64,000 nucleotides of DNA from assembly GCF_017410345.1 (NCBI RefSeq), contig NZ_JAFQQZ010000044.1:1-64000 (forward strand), written 5' to 3'. Under the pieces are notes generated by a model. The model had not been told where the DNA came from. It worked only from the letters and a program-made list of their open reading frames with translations, and did not search any database. Source of the stretch: Methanobrevibacter sp. GTDB taxonomy: Archaea > Methanobacteriota > Methanobacteria > Methanobacteriales > Methanobacteriaceae. Both the position numbers and the translations under genes were made by a program. Shown one piece after another: positions 52,635 to 62,184 of the stretch (the stretch's first letter is position 1; each line of letters opens with the position of its first letter).

Positions 52635-53507
52635 ATGATAAGTGTGTCAACAATTAAAAGTTATATGTTCTGTCCTTTGAAATTATATTTTCAAAGCAAT
52701 ATCGATGAAGAAACCGAAGAAGATTATTTTATCTCAAAGACATTAAAGGATCTTAGAATGGACATACAAGATCTTCTTCGTAAGAACCTAAGGCATATCA
52801 AAAAGGATATGTCTGAAGAAGAGATTGAAAAAAGAATTGCAATAGGAATAAACAATCAAATAAAAACCACATTCGATATTATAGAAGAGATAAATGAGAA
52901 GAACAAGAACAATGAAAACAGCAATTTAAAAAAAGATGAGGAAATAGAATTCATTGATGAAACTAAAACCGAAGATGAAAAGCTAAATGAACTAAAAAAA
53001 GAACTGATTAGCGAAATAGACTTCAATCTCAAAATACTTTCCCTAAAGGTATCACAATCCATGAAAGTCCTTGATAAGGATGGAGATGAACTTCAGGGAC
53101 TCTTCTTCCCAACTTCCATGTACAGCTATCTTATACGAGACATCGGTTTGGACCTGATAGGACTAATAGACAAGATAGAAGTTGAAAAGGGGAATTATTT
53201 CCCAATATCATTGAAATCATCAAATCCTCCTATAAAGGGAGTTTGGGATGGTGATTTCATGGAGGCAATCGCCAATGCACTCCTGATTGAACAGGAATTC
53301 AATACCTATGTTACAGTTGCCTATGTGGATTACTTGAAAATAGGGGAACGTAGAACTGTAATAATAGATACCGAAGCAAGAAAAAGCTTTTTTAAAGTTC
53401 TGACCAATATAAATAGAATAATCGAAGGTGGGGAAATACCTACAGTTAAAACCGGTTTGAAAAAGTGTGAAAGCTGTGAATATAAGGAACTATGTGATAA
53501 CAGTTAA
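52635..53507 (+). CDS. stand-alone Cas4-like (RecB-type) protein
   Basis: Resembles Cas4/Dna2-type PD-(D/E)XK nucleases with an iron-sulfur cluster: one Cys near the start (SVSTIKSYMFCPLKLYF) and three at the end (KCESCEYKELCDNS) in the usual arrangement. The core has GLIDKIEVEKGNYFPISLKS, where the usual E/D-x-K triad reads S-L-K, so the acidic catalytic residue seems to be missing. A charged insert of about 70 residues interrupts the N-terminal half. No CRISPR array or other cas gene is near. 290 residues; role unknown, perhaps DNA repair or a non-catalytic DNA-binding function. Confidence 0.75.
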   Translation: MISVSTIKSYMFCPLKLYFQSNIDEETEEDYFISKTLKDLRMDIQDLLRKNLRHIKKDMSEEEIEKRIAIGINNQIKTTFDIIEEINEKNKNNENSNLKKDEEIEFIDETKTEDEKLNELKKELISEIDFNLKILSLKVSQSMKVLDKDGDELQGLFFPTSMYSYLIRDIGLDLIGLIDKIEVEKGNYFPISLKSSNPPIKGVWDGDFMEAIANALLIEQEFNTYVTVAYVDYLKIGERRTVIIDTEARKSFFKVLTNINRIIEGGEIPTVKTGLKKCESCEYKELCDNS

Positions 53508-53526
53508 AAAAATAAAGAAAAAAGAA

Positions 53527-53853
53527 CTAAATCAAAACTGGGAAAAACGGCACTAACAAGTAAACTGCAATCAGCACAATCACAGTCAAAATTACAATAG
53601 CTCCAAGAGGTACCTTTTTCCATGCGAGTCCTCCTGCTATGATTGCTCCAATAAGTCCAATGTACCATAATTCAGGGTCTACAGTAAGCACTCCTGGACA
53701 GATCAATGCTGCAAGTGCAGTGTATGGAATCAGATTCAGGAACTTCTCAAATTTAGGTGAGAAATTCAATCTTTCCATAAAGATTGCTGGAATTACCCTT
53801 GGAATAAAGGTAACAAGTGCACAAAGAATAATGAGTAAAGTAATATTCATCAT
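53527..53853 (-). CDS. azlD: branched-chain amino acid exporter, small subunit AzlD
   Basis: Small membrane subunit of an AzlCD exporter for branched-chain or related amino acids. Four hydrophobic segments over 108 residues, with the family pattern TFIPRVIPAIFMERL and LIPYTALAALICPG. It overlaps the end of azlC by 4 bases (ATGA), so the two are translationally coupled. Converges on the Cas4-like gene. Confidence 0.9.
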   Translation of the reverse strand: MMNITLLIILCALVTFIPRVIPAIFMERLNFSPKFEKFLNLIPYTALAALICPGVLTVDPELWYIGLIGAIIAGGLAWKKVPLGAIVILTVIVLIAVYLLVPFFPVLI

Positions 53854-54572
53854 TGCACCTCCTCATTACTGCCATTCACTCTGCAATGGTCATCACTTGT
53901 ATTATAGGCATCCCCTAAAACTGTATCATCATCGACTATATACATTCCAATGAGAGCACCTAAAAGAATGGCTATGATCAATGACCAATTTCCAATGAAA
54001 AACTGCAATACAACATTTAAAATAGCTGTTATTACAACTAAAATAGCCAATTCCTTACTTTCCTTAACTGCAGGAACCAATAGTGCTACAAATAGGGCAT
54101 ATAAAGAAATGTTAAAACTATTTGCAACAATTATAGGAAGCACATTCAAGACTATAACACCAATAATTGCACCAAAAATCCAAGACAGCCATGCAATTCC
54201 TGCAAGACCTATATAAGTCCATATTGAAGACTCTTCCATTAGCATGAACATTGCAAAGGCTTCATCAACAGCAAGGTGTGATGAAGGTATCCTCACAGCA
54301 AGGGAAGCATCATCAACCTTGTTGTAAATGCAAGTGTTCATTACAAAATATCTGAAATTAAGTACAAATGAAGTCAAAACGATATTGAAAAGAGTGGCCC
54401 CTTGAGCCAACATGGTAGCTATCATGATTTGTCCGGCACCTGCATAAATAAGCACAGACATTGAAACTGTCTCAAATGGAGAGAGCCCTGCCTTAATAGC
54501 TAAAGCAGCATATCCAATTCCCATTGGAATATATCCAAATGTGATTGGAATACCTAACTTTAAACCATGCAC
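53850..54572 (-). CDS. azlC: branched-chain amino acid exporter, large subunit AzlC
   Basis: Large membrane subunit of AzlCD. Motifs GIPITFGYIPMGIGYAALA, AGAGQIMIATMLAQGA and LNFRYFVMNTCIY are typical; about seven hydrophobic segments precede an acidic cytoplasmic tail. 240 residues. The start is a GTG behind AAGGA (7-base spacing). First gene of the azlCD pair. Confidence 0.9.
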   Translation of the reverse strand: MHGLKLGIPITFGYIPMGIGYAALAIKAGLSPFETVSMSVLIYAGAGQIMIATMLAQGATLFNIVLTSFVLNFRYFVMNTCIYNKVDDASLAVRIPSSHLAVDEAFAMFMLMEESSIWTYIGLAGIAWLSWIFGAIIGVIVLNVLPIIVANSFNISLYALFVALLVPAVKESKELAILVVITAILNVVLQFFIGNWSLIIAILLGALIGMYIVDDDTVLGDAYNTSDDHCRVNGSNEEVQ

Positions 54573-54660
54573 AAACTTTTCCTTTCTAGTAATTTAAAAC
54601 AACTCCAAAAATAGATAAAAAATCATGAAAAAAATAGATAGAGAGATGAAAATAAAAAAA

Positions 54661-55320
54661 TTAGAACTTATTGTTCTTTGCTAATCTTTTCACATCAAAG
54701 ACTGCAGTGCTTGCAACAGCCATGACCGCCATTACACCTGCTTGAATAGGATCTGTCACAATCAAGTCAGCCTCTTCTGTTACGCTTCCAGGCATATTCA
54801 AAGTGATGACAATCAAGTCCTCATGCTTTTCCTTAAGGCTTCTGACTGTTTCAGTTATCTTGCCGCCCATCAAAGATCCTGCAAGGACAAGGGCGCCTAC
54901 ACGAGGCAATCTGTTTACTGCATCTACAGCTTCGGCAATATTCTCTTCGCCAACTAAAGGAATAGTATCCACACTTATGCGCTCTCCACGGATATTATGC
55001 CTATCCGCTTCTGTAATTGCACCGACTGCAACTTGAGATACCTGAGCTCCACCACCGAAAATAAGAACCCTTTTACCGAAAATGTCATTCAAGGAACCGT
55101 GGATTTCAATATCTAAAATAAAATCAGTGGATTTCAAATCCTCTATGAGCTCATCAAGATGCTCCACATTATCAAGTTCAAGATTCAATGTGCCGACATC
55201 CTCATTAACATAAAGATGAACATAGGAAATGTTTATTCCATGACGTGAGAGAATGTCTGTTATCTCATCTAGAACTCCCTTCTCTTCCTTAGTTGTAAGT
55301 GTTAAAGAAATACTATTCAT
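54661..55320 (-). CDS. ehbQ: ACT-domain protein EhbQ (DUF5612)
   Basis: Last gene of the ehb cluster. An N-terminal ACT domain ([20 protein letters not shown]) of about 75 residues is followed by a second domain with a nucleotide-binding-like strand ([19 protein letters not shown]) and the DUF5612 pattern. ACT domains bind amino acids, so it is more likely a regulator than a hydrogenase subunit. 219 residues. Its name EhbQ rests on position and my memory of the Methanothermobacter order. AGGTAAT precedes the start; about 190 bases separate it from ehbP. Confidence 0.75.
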   Translation of the reverse strand: MNSISLTLTTKEEKGVLDEITDILSRHGINISYVHLYVNEDVGTLNLELDNVEHLDELIEDLKSTDFILDIEIHGSLNDIFGKRVLIFGGGAQVSQVAVGAITEADRHNIRGERISVDTIPLVGEENIAEAVDAVNRLPRVGALVLAGSLMGGKITETVRSLKEKHEDLIVITLNMPGSVTEEADLIVTDPIQAGVMAVMAVASTAVFDVKRLAKNNKF

Positions 55321-55512
55321 AATATTACCTAATAATACTTAAAATATTCAATTATTTAAATATTGTCTAAAAATCCAAAGAATACTTAAAAAAATCAAAT
55401 TTTAAAAATATAAGATTTATTCAATAAATTTAAAAATAATAAAAAAGATTAATTGAAGATAAAATAATCAAGAAAATATTTATGAGGAAAACTAATATTA
55501 AATTATCTCCAA

Positions 55513-55776
55513 TTAATCTAATTTTGCTTTTAGCGCATCTAATTCCGCATGCGCCTTCTTATATAAGTTTAAATAGCTGTCATGCTCTGTGACAGGAATA
55601 ACCTTTAGACCTAACTTTTCATATTCCTCAATATAAGATCCGTCAAATACAGGAATCTCAAATTTGATTTCATCTGGAGTCTCATTCACAATAATCAAAT
55701 CCCTGTAAGGGAAATCATATTCCACAATGTATCCTCCAAGACTCATCATATGGTAAGGTCTGATTACAAATTTCAT
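55513..55776 (-). CDS. ehbP: energy-converting hydrogenase B subunit P
   Basis: Small soluble protein (87 residues) of the ehb operon, with no membrane segment or cofactor motif; sequence begins MKFVIRPYHMMSLGGYIVEY. Role in the complex unknown. GGTGAT precedes the ATG. It lies 74 bases after ehbO on the same strand. Confidence 0.82.
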   Translation of the reverse strand: MKFVIRPYHMMSLGGYIVEYDFPYRDLIIVNETPDEIKFEIPVFDGSYIEEYEKLGLKVIPVTEHDSYLNLYKKAHAELDALKAKLD

Positions 55777-55850
55777 TAAATCACCACGATTAAATTTAAA
55801 AAATTTAATAGTTTCTATAATTCTAAACTCTTATATCCAAATTCCCAAAT

Positions 55851-56849
55851 CTAGAACAATGCAATTACCATAGCCAATACTCCAAGTGCAGAACTGACCA
55901 AAATGGTAGGATATAACTGTCTGTTGGTAAATATTGGAGAGAATGCACTGACAATTGCCATAATCACAGGCAACAATAGGGACACTATAATACATACTAT
56001 GAATTTAAGTGAGAACAGTTCAGGAGCAACTCCCAAGAACAATACACAGTACATCAATCCTAAAGTAAATATCAGGAATCCTCTGGTCAGGTAAACAAAT
56101 GTTCTGTATTTGGACGCAAGTTCCATATATGGTCCTTCAATCACATCTGACTTGGCCTTGATGTATGAAAACGGATATTCATTCAAAAGAATCATGTATC
56201 CTATAAAGAAGACCACTGTTCCGATGATACCTGCCAAAGTAAACAGGAATGGTCCGTTTGCTTGCTGATAAGCTACAATATCCGCCAGGAATATACTTTT
56301 TGATAAGGCTGCAGGTATGAATAAAGCCAAATACAATGGGAATGAACCGAAAATAATCATCCTAAGTGACCTGTTAGAACTGATGTCCTCAATGGATGAT
56401 ACAAGCAAACCTGGTCTTTCAGCACCTTTTGCATGGTCTGGGAACCTTAAGTTAATGCTCATAACGGATTTTGATAAGGAACCCATCAACACATAAGCGA
56501 TTTCTTCAACTTTTAAGAATCCAACAATAGCTATTAGGCTAGCAAAGGCCATGAACTGATAATTCTCCGGCATCAATGCTAGAAATACTGCGAGCACTGC
56601 AATGAAACAAAGGATAGGCATTGCCTTATACAATCCAGGTGCAGGGGAATTAGGCTGTATGTTCTCCTTGAAGAGGAACTTGACTGATGCCCATAGTCCC
56701 GGACTTGTAACAGGCGGCCCGATTCTTTGCTGAATCCTTGCCTGAACATATTTCCTTTCAATTCCAGGAATCAAAACACCTATGAACAATGCTATGATAA
56801 GTGTTAGAATAACCTCTAAAATTGAAATAAGTGATATTTCATAAGCCAT
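55851..56849 (-). CDS. ehbO: energy-converting hydrogenase B subunit O (NuoH-like)
   Basis: Membrane subunit homologous to NuoH of complex I; it couples the hydrogenase module to ion transport. About eight hydrophobic helices; the loop PGIERKYVQARIQQRIGPP matches the NuoH quinone-site loop, followed by KFLFKENIQPNSPAPGLYK. 332 residues, normal. Start after GAGGAAAG. Sits between the hydrogenase large subunit and ehbP. Confidence 0.93.
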   Translation of the reverse strand: MAYEISLISILEVILTLIIALFIGVLIPGIERKYVQARIQQRIGPPVTSPGLWASVKFLFKENIQPNSPAPGLYKAMPILCFIAVLAVFLALMPENYQFMAFASLIAIVGFLKVEEIAYVLMGSLSKSVMSINLRFPDHAKGAERPGLLVSSIEDISSNRSLRMIIFGSFPLYLALFIPAALSKSIFLADIVAYQQANGPFLFTLAGIIGTVVFFIGYMILLNEYPFSYIKAKSDVIEGPYMELASKYRTFVYLTRGFLIFTLGLMYCVLFLGVAPELFSLKFIVCIIVSLLLPVIMAIVSAFSPIFTNRQLYPTILVSSALGVLAMVIALF

Positions 56850-56948
56850 TTTTCTTTCCTCATAAATTTTTAATAAATGTTATCATAAATGATTAAATCA
56901 TCTAAATTAAATTTTAATACTATCTTTTAATGAGATTTTATTTTTCAA

Positions 56949-58124
56949 TCAATGAATGTTTGAACGTAAAATTGATTTGTCCAACTTATTGTTCCTTGTA
57001 TCATAAACCTCTATTGCCCTGTCTGAACAGGTAAAGCATGGATCACACTGGACAATGCATAACTGACCGTCAGTGATGTGATTGCCGATGCAGGCGTATT
57101 GCATGGCCCCGATGTTACTCATTGAAGGGGTTCTTATGATGCAATGCCTAACCCTTCCATCCTCAATTGCATAGGAGTGATACAATGTTCCCCTAGGAAC
57201 TTCAATATAGCTTTCAATCAAGTCGGTGTCAACCATTTCCCAGGACCTGTCAGTGATTTTTCCTTCAGGCAAGTCCCTTATGGCTTGGCGAATGATCTTG
57301 ATCGCTTCAAAAATCTCAAACACTCTCATAAGAAGCTGAGCCTTTACGTCACAAGTGTCTTGAGTGATTATATCATAATCGAAATTGTCATACTCATACA
57401 TATCAGTTCTTAAGTCTCTCTTTACACCTGTAGCACGTAAGGTAGGTCCAGAAACCGCTAACTTAATAGCCTGTTCCTGTGGAATGTATCCGGTTCCTGT
57501 AATCCTTGACAATACAATTGAATCATGAACGAATCTGTCTGCAAAGTCTGCAACATTCTTTTCCACAAGGTCCAATCCATCCAATATCCTTTGGATTCTG
57601 TTCTCATCCAATTCGCATCTTGGCCTTACTCCACCAATGATGGAACATCCGTATTGGACACGGTTTCCCCCAATCATTCCCAAAAGGTCCATGATGGTTT
57701 CCCTAATGTAAAACACCCTCATGGAGAATGTCTCATGAGCCAAGGTTTCACAACCATGCCCTAAGTACAATAAGTGACTGTGCAATCTTTCAAGCTCACC
57801 GACTATTACACGAATGTAGACTGCCCTGTCCGGAACTTCAACTCCAAGACCTTTCTCGGCAGTCCTTACGGAATTCCATGTATGTGAGTTTGAACAGATC
57901 CCACAAATCTTTTCTGTAAGCATATTGGCTTTTTCCACTGGAAGACCTTCCATAATACGCTCAATACCTCTGTGGTTAACACCAATTGTAATTTCCGCAT
58001 CCTTGATTATCTCATCCTCTACGAAAAATCTAACCCTATAAGGTTCTAAAGCAGCAGGGTGAACCGTACCCATTTGAATCTCAGTCTCTATGATTTCCTG
58101 CTTTTTAGCTTTTTTCTCTTCCAT
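56949..58124 (-). CDS. ehbN: energy-converting hydrogenase B large subunit (NiFe)
   Basis: Catalytic subunit of a membrane-bound [NiFe] hydrogenase related to NuoD. Both nickel-binding CXXC pairs are present: [12 protein letters not shown] in the N-terminal third and DPCFTCSDR near the C-terminus, so it should carry the NiFe centre. The maturation peptide is short (about 18 residues after DPCFTC). 391 residues. Start after GAGAGGA; next to small subunit ehbM. Confidence 0.95.
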   Translation of the reverse strand: MEEKKAKKQEIIETEIQMGTVHPAALEPYRVRFFVEDEIIKDAEITIGVNHRGIERIMEGLPVEKANMLTEKICGICSNSHTWNSVRTAEKGLGVEVPDRAVYIRVIVGELERLHSHLLYLGHGCETLAHETFSMRVFYIRETIMDLLGMIGGNRVQYGCSIIGGVRPRCELDENRIQRILDGLDLVEKNVADFADRFVHDSIVLSRITGTGYIPQEQAIKLAVSGPTLRATGVKRDLRTDMYEYDNFDYDIITQDTCDVKAQLLMRVFEIFEAIKIIRQAIRDLPEGKITDRSWEMVDTDLIESYIEVPRGTLYHSYAIEDGRVRHCIIRTPSMSNIGAMQYACIGNHITDGQLCIVQCDPCFTCSDRAIEVYDTRNNKLDKSILRSNIH

Positions 58125-58152
58125 ATAAATCCTCTCTTTAATACATTAATGA

Positions 58153-58599
58153 TTAATCAGCATTCAATAAATGTGGCAATGATGCAACTACTCCTGCCAA
58201 TACATCCTGTGGCCTTACGGCACAGCCTGGAATCTTTGCATCAACTGGAATGACATTTTCAACAGGACCTTCAATCTCTTCTGAAGGAATGTCTCCATAA
58301 CAGTTCTTATAGACACCACCCATCACTGCGCAAGCTCCTGCAGCAACAACAAGCTTTGGATTTGGAATGGCATTGTAAATGTCTTCCAATGGCTTTCTGT
58401 TGTCATGTGTGACCGGTCCTGTAACAACTAAAATGTCCGCTTCACGAGGGTTCCATGTCAAGAAAACACCATATTGTTCCATGTCAAATTTAGGAGATAA
58501 TACTGCGTTTACAATCTCAATATCACAGCCATTGCATCCGCCGGTATAAACCAGCATGACATGGATAGCTTTTGACCTTGAAAGTGTTTTAAGACTCAT
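58153..58599 (-). CDS. ehbM: energy-converting hydrogenase B small subunit (NuoB-like)
   Basis: Carries the proximal 4Fe-4S cluster next to the NiFe site. Cysteines lie in [29 protein letters not shown] and [12 protein letters not shown], the usual NuoB/hydrogenase small-subunit set. 148 residues. GGAGGTGAA precedes the start, which follows the ehbL stop immediately. Confidence 0.94.
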   Translation of the reverse strand: MSLKTLSRSKAIHVMLVYTGGCNGCDIEIVNAVLSPKFDMEQYGVFLTWNPREADILVVTGPVTHDNRKPLEDIYNAIPNPKLVVAAGACAVMGGVYKNCYGDIPSEEIEGPVENVIPVDAKIPGCAVRPQDVLAGVVASLPHLLNAD

Positions 58600-59268
58600 C
58601 TATTCACCTCCCTCATCTGAAGACTCAACAGTTTCACTATCGACCTCATCAGCAGAACTTTCATTGATTTCAGCACTTCTTTGAACGTCCTTCTCATATT
58701 TCTCATTAATATTATCCTGAATGTCCTTGATTTTGGAGACCTTTTCAAGACCTACTCCCACATTCTCAATATCATCCGCTACAACATTCTCAGACAGCAA
58801 TGACTTGTCAGACAGGTATTGTGCAATGAATGATATCTTCTCTTGTGATATCTTGATAGGTTCCTCCAGCAATTCGCTGGTGTCAATATGAATTTCACCG
58901 ACATTTCCTGGGTGAATTGTTCCTGCCTCTTCAAAGAATGAATATATAGGACAGAAATCGTGACACCAGTAACATACCACACATTTTAAAGGATCCAACT
59001 CTGGAACTTCGGTCTTTACCCATCCTTCCTTAAGCTTTACAGGGTTTTGCAATGGCTTCATTGTAACCGCACCGGTCGGACAGACATTTGCACAACCTCC
59101 ACATCCAATGCAAGCCTCTTCATCCACTTTCTTGTCAGGCTCAACTGTTCCTGTAAGAATAGCGTTACGGAGTTCCATATCAGTTACTCTATCTGCTGCG
59201 AAGAGAATCCTTTTGAAATTAGTATAGGCTCCATTAAGCATAATTTTCAATACATCTTTCATTTCCAT
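58600..59268 (-). CDS. ehbL: energy-converting hydrogenase B ferredoxin subunit
   Basis: Two-cluster 4Fe-4S ferredoxin of the Ehb complex (NuoI-like): CIGCGGCANVCPTGA near residue 52 and CVVCYWCHDFCPIYS near residue 93. A long acidic C-terminal extension (about 100 residues, many Glu/Asp/Ser) is unusual for simple ferredoxins and may bind partners. Start at ATG 59268 is preferred over the TTG at 59271; an in-frame ATG at 59262, 10 bases from AGGAG, is possible too. Confidence 0.92.
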   Translation of the reverse strand: MEMKDVLKIMLNGAYTNFKRILFAADRVTDMELRNAILTGTVEPDKKVDEEACIGCGGCANVCPTGAVTMKPLQNPVKLKEGWVKTEVPELDPLKCVVCYWCHDFCPIYSFFEEAGTIHPGNVGEIHIDTSELLEEPIKISQEKISFIAQYLSDKSLLSENVVADDIENVGVGLEKVSKIKDIQDNINEKYEKDVQRSAEINESSADEVDSETVESSDEGGE

Positions 59269-59275
59269 CAAACTC

Positions 59276-60724
59276 CTAATTCACCCTATCAAACTCTCTT
59301 TCGAAAATAAATGATTTGGATGGACATATATTCATACAAGCTCCACAGTAAATACATTTATCATCATCTACAGCGAATTTAAGGTTCTTATTTCTAGTTC
59401 CGAGATTAACTTCATCGCTTGGAATCTCAACTGTATAGATTGCCTCTTCCGGACAGATGTCCTTACATAATCCGCATTTCACACATAGGTTCTCATCAAT
59501 GTAATTGAATCCTCCGGAAATTTCATATTTGACTGCTGTTGTTTTAGGAATCGCATCCTTAGGACAGTGTATTCCACAGGTTTCACACATTATACATTTA
59601 TCCAAGTCGACGTTGATTGCACCTCTTTGAAGTGTAATCGCTTCCTCAGGACAAAGCTCAGCACATATTCCACAGGAAATGCAGTCATCACTGACTTCTC
59701 CGTCCCATGAGATGACTTGGAAACTTCTTGCCTCTTCCTTACATTCATTCACACATTTTCCACAGGAAACGCAGTATCCGAATAATTTGTTGTCTTCGCT
59801 TTCTGTCAAGGAAGAAACAGGACAGGCATATATCGCTTCAAGACGTTTAGCCTTGTTCTCTTCAGTATCCTCATCAAGTGAAGGGTCATATCTCAATGCG
59901 TTCTCATCCCTGATCAATGCCTTGCTGTCAAATGTTTCCTTACACAATCCGCAATTGAGACAGCTTATTATGCTTCCTTCAGTGTTTGAATATAATGTGT
60001 CATCCTTAATGCTTCTTACAATCTTGAAGTCCCTTGCGGTCAATGCGTCATTGATACAGTTTTCAACACATGCCAAACACAAGGTACAGATGCTCTTATC
60101 GTAGTCGCCATCCTTCAATGCACCTGTAGGACAGACATCCTCACATACCTTGCATCCTATACAGTATCCCTCATCCAGAATAATAACCTCTATCGCACGA
60201 GTAGGACAGTAATATGCACATCTTCCACATTTCACACATTTTTCCAAGTCTGTGCTGACACATATTCTATCTGCTGTCTTGTCAGACTTTACAGGAAGCT
60301 TCATGCTTTCAATCTTCTTGACTCCTGCACCGAAACCGACAGTATTCGCAACCATTTTCAAGGAATTGAGCAGTACTTTCTGCTTGTCCAATACCAGGTT
60401 GTCAGTGTCCACTCTTGCCTTTCTGGTACATACATCCTCACAAACTCCACAGCGTGAACAGATACCTTTGACGATTCCATTATCAAGATGAATGCTTTCT
60501 ATAGGGCAGGTGAATTCACAAACACCGCAACCATTACATTTTGCCCTATCAACCACATATCCGCCGTATTTATTTTTGAATATCGCATGATTCGGACAAG
60601 CTTCGAAGCAAGCACCACAACACATACAGCTAAAAGCCTTGTTATCAACAAAGCGTATTGCTTCACTTGGACAATTCCTTATGCAATCCCCTTGTCCATC
60701 ACACTTATTAGTTGTTAAATACAT
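59276..60724 (-). CDS. ehbK: energy-converting hydrogenase B polyferredoxin
   Basis: Electron-wire protein: eleven complete CX2CX2CX3C motifs (e.g. CNGCGVCEFTCP, CVKCGRCAYYCP, CISCGICAELCP) plus two irregular ones (CDGQGDCIRNCP at the N-terminus and CLNCGLCKETF, which lacks its fourth Cys nearby), so about 12-13 4Fe-4S clusters. 482 residues. The longest frame starts at 60754, but AAGGAGA lies before ATG 60724 (MYLTTNKCDGQ), which is used. It would store or pass electrons to ferredoxin partners. Confidence 0.93.
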   Translation of the reverse strand: MYLTTNKCDGQGDCIRNCPSEAIRFVDNKAFSCMCCGACFEACPNHAIFKNKYGGYVVDRAKCNGCGVCEFTCPIESIHLDNGIVKGICSRCGVCEDVCTRKARVDTDNLVLDKQKVLLNSLKMVANTVGFGAGVKKIESMKLPVKSDKTADRICVSTDLEKCVKCGRCAYYCPTRAIEVIILDEGYCIGCKVCEDVCPTGALKDGDYDKSICTLCLACVENCINDALTARDFKIVRSIKDDTLYSNTEGSIISCLNCGLCKETFDSKALIRDENALRYDPSLDEDTEENKAKRLEAIYACPVSSLTESEDNKLFGYCVSCGKCVNECKEEARSFQVISWDGEVSDDCISCGICAELCPEEAITLQRGAINVDLDKCIMCETCGIHCPKDAIPKTTAVKYEISGGFNYIDENLCVKCGLCKDICPEEAIYTVEIPSDEVNLGTRNKNLKFAVDDDKCIYCGACMNICPSKSFIFEREFDRVN

Positions 60725-60757
60725 GATTCTTCTCCTTATAATAAGTAAGACCAAAAT

Positions 60758-61033
60758 CTAATGGTCCCCTTTCGCTCGTCCTCCTAACAATGCACTACCA
60801 ATTAAAACACCGAAAATAGTGGCTAAAAATACAGTAGCTATCGGCAAGTCCTGATAAGTGGCAAATTGACCAATATCATAAGACATTATAAATCCGCCTA
60901 CAATAAGAGCAACAATTGCGCCTAAAGTAAATTTAAAACTATTTTCCTCACTTAAATGGAGTCTTGTGCCTACTATAAATCCAAAGATCAAGGCAATTAG
61001 AATTGGTCCGATTACAATATTAGCGATACTCAT
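60758..61033 (-). CDS. ehbJ: energy-converting hydrogenase B subunit J
   Basis: Small membrane protein (91 residues, about three hydrophobic helices) of the ehb operon, ending [13 protein letters not shown]. Role unknown. Its ATG overlaps the end of ehbI (4 bases, ATGA), showing tight coupling. Confidence 0.85.
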   Translation of the reverse strand: MSIANIVIGPILIALIFGFIVGTRLHLSEENSFKFTLGAIVALIVGGFIMSYDIGQFATYQDLPIATVFLATIFGVLIGSALLGGRAKGDH

Positions 61034-61542
61034 TCCTCTTCCTCCGCTAATTTTTTAAACTGTGAAAATGCAATCACGACTGCACTTAAACCAACAAATA
61101 CCTTTAATCCCACTGCTATATTCAAATAAGGAACAATTCCCGCATGGGTCACATCAGGATATGAGAATATTGCTGCAATGGCTTGAGGAACCAGTCCATA
61201 AAGATTTCCACCTACATTATAGAGGAATGAACCGGTCAATGCAAGTCCTGCCAAACCGAGCAATACATAAGCCAATGCTCCAACAGATTCCAAAGTGGAA
61301 ATGAATTTGTGAGACAATTTGATTGGACTGCCATCAACACCGTAGACTATGACACAGAATATGATTGCCCCTGCAATCATGGCTCCACCTTGGAAACCTC
61401 CACCAGGAGTTATATGCCCTCCTAAAATGGTCATGATTCCCAAAGCAATCATGATAATGGCTATTGGAAGAGTCATAATCTTCAATATAGGGCTGCTCTC
61501 ATCCTTGTTCCAGTTTGGAGATTTTTTACCTTCCACCATCAT
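61030..61542 (-). CDS. ehbI: energy-converting hydrogenase B subunit I (MnhB-like)
   Basis: Membrane subunit of the Mrp/MnhB type: [20 protein letters not shown] and [20 protein letters not shown] match the MnhB helix pattern with its GGGFQGG loop. 170 residues, four helices. Part of the ion-translocating module. The start overlaps ehbH by 4 bases. Confidence 0.9.
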   Translation of the reverse strand: MMVEGKKSPNWNKDESSPILKIMTLPIAIIMIALGIMTILGGHITPGGGFQGGAMIAGAIIFCVIVYGVDGSPIKLSHKFISTLESVGALAYVLLGLAGLALTGSFLYNVGGNLYGLVPQAIAAIFSYPDVTHAGIVPYLNIAVGLKVFVGLSAVVIAFSQFKKLAEEEE

Positions 61543-61856
61543 TCATCATCTCCTTCATCAATATCTGCATTTATGTTCTTGTCTAAAATCTTTCCTTTTC
61601 CAAAGACAAGCAATACAACAAGGACTGCAGTGACTAGAATCAAAGATTCTCCCAATGTATCAAAGCCTCTCCAATCGAATACAACCAATGTAACCATGTT
61701 CGGAGCAAGCTGGGTTCCGATTGCATTGTAGACCAAGCTTATTCCAGGCTGAATCAAGCTTTTGAATCCATAAATCGCATCGAAGAGACTTGCCGCAAAG
61801 ATCAATGTGGCCAAGCCCATTATTAAAGACCTTACACTAGTAATTTTATCAGACAT
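61539..61856 (-). CDS. ehbH: energy-converting hydrogenase B subunit H
   Basis: Small membrane protein (105 residues) with two to three helices, Mrp-like ([20 protein letters not shown] resembles the MnhB N-terminal DUF4040-type segment), and a short acidic tail. Overlaps ehbG by 8 bases and ehbI by 4. Role: membrane arm of Ehb. Confidence 0.87.
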   Translation of the reverse strand: MSDKITSVRSLIMGLATLIFAASLFDAIYGFKSLIQPGISLVYNAIGTQLAPNMVTLVVFDWRGFDTLGESLILVTAVLVVLLVFGKGKILDKNINADIDEGDDE

Positions 61857-62184
61857 ACTTTAACCCCCAATAAATTACTGCAATGAGAATTCCAAGAGTT
61901 ATGATGACATAGAATGTCATCTTTTCCAAGGAATCTGACTGTTCGGATTTTATCTTTCCTGCAAGAGGCATGTTTGTAAAGAATAATATAGCTACCAAAA
62001 GCACTACAACAATTGAAGCAACCAGACTAACGTGCCTTAGGAATAATGCCGCAAGTATCAATGAAACGAACACCAGGAATTCGGCAGCTATTGCTCCTGA
62101 AACGTTATTCATGGTTGTAGGGTCTTTGGATAAATTAGACTTAAGTTCTTTCATTGAAACTAAGAATTTACTGTATAAACCCAT
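61849..62184 (-). CDS. ehbG: energy-converting hydrogenase B subunit G
   Basis: Small membrane protein (111 residues) with three to four hydrophobic helices and a soluble N-terminus ([20 protein letters not shown]). No cofactor motif. Its ATG shares one base with the ehbF stop codon. Assigned from operon position. Confidence 0.85.
   Translation of the reverse strand: MGLYSKFLVSMKELKSNLSKDPTTMNNVSGAIAAEFLVFVSLILAALFLRHVSLVASIVVVLLVAILFFTNMPLAGKIKSEQSDSLEKMTFYVIITLGILIAVIYWGLKYV

Noticed and set aside
52635-53507. CRISPR-Cas locus
   Set aside because: No regularly spaced direct repeats and no other cas gene are present; the gene is only Cas4-like.
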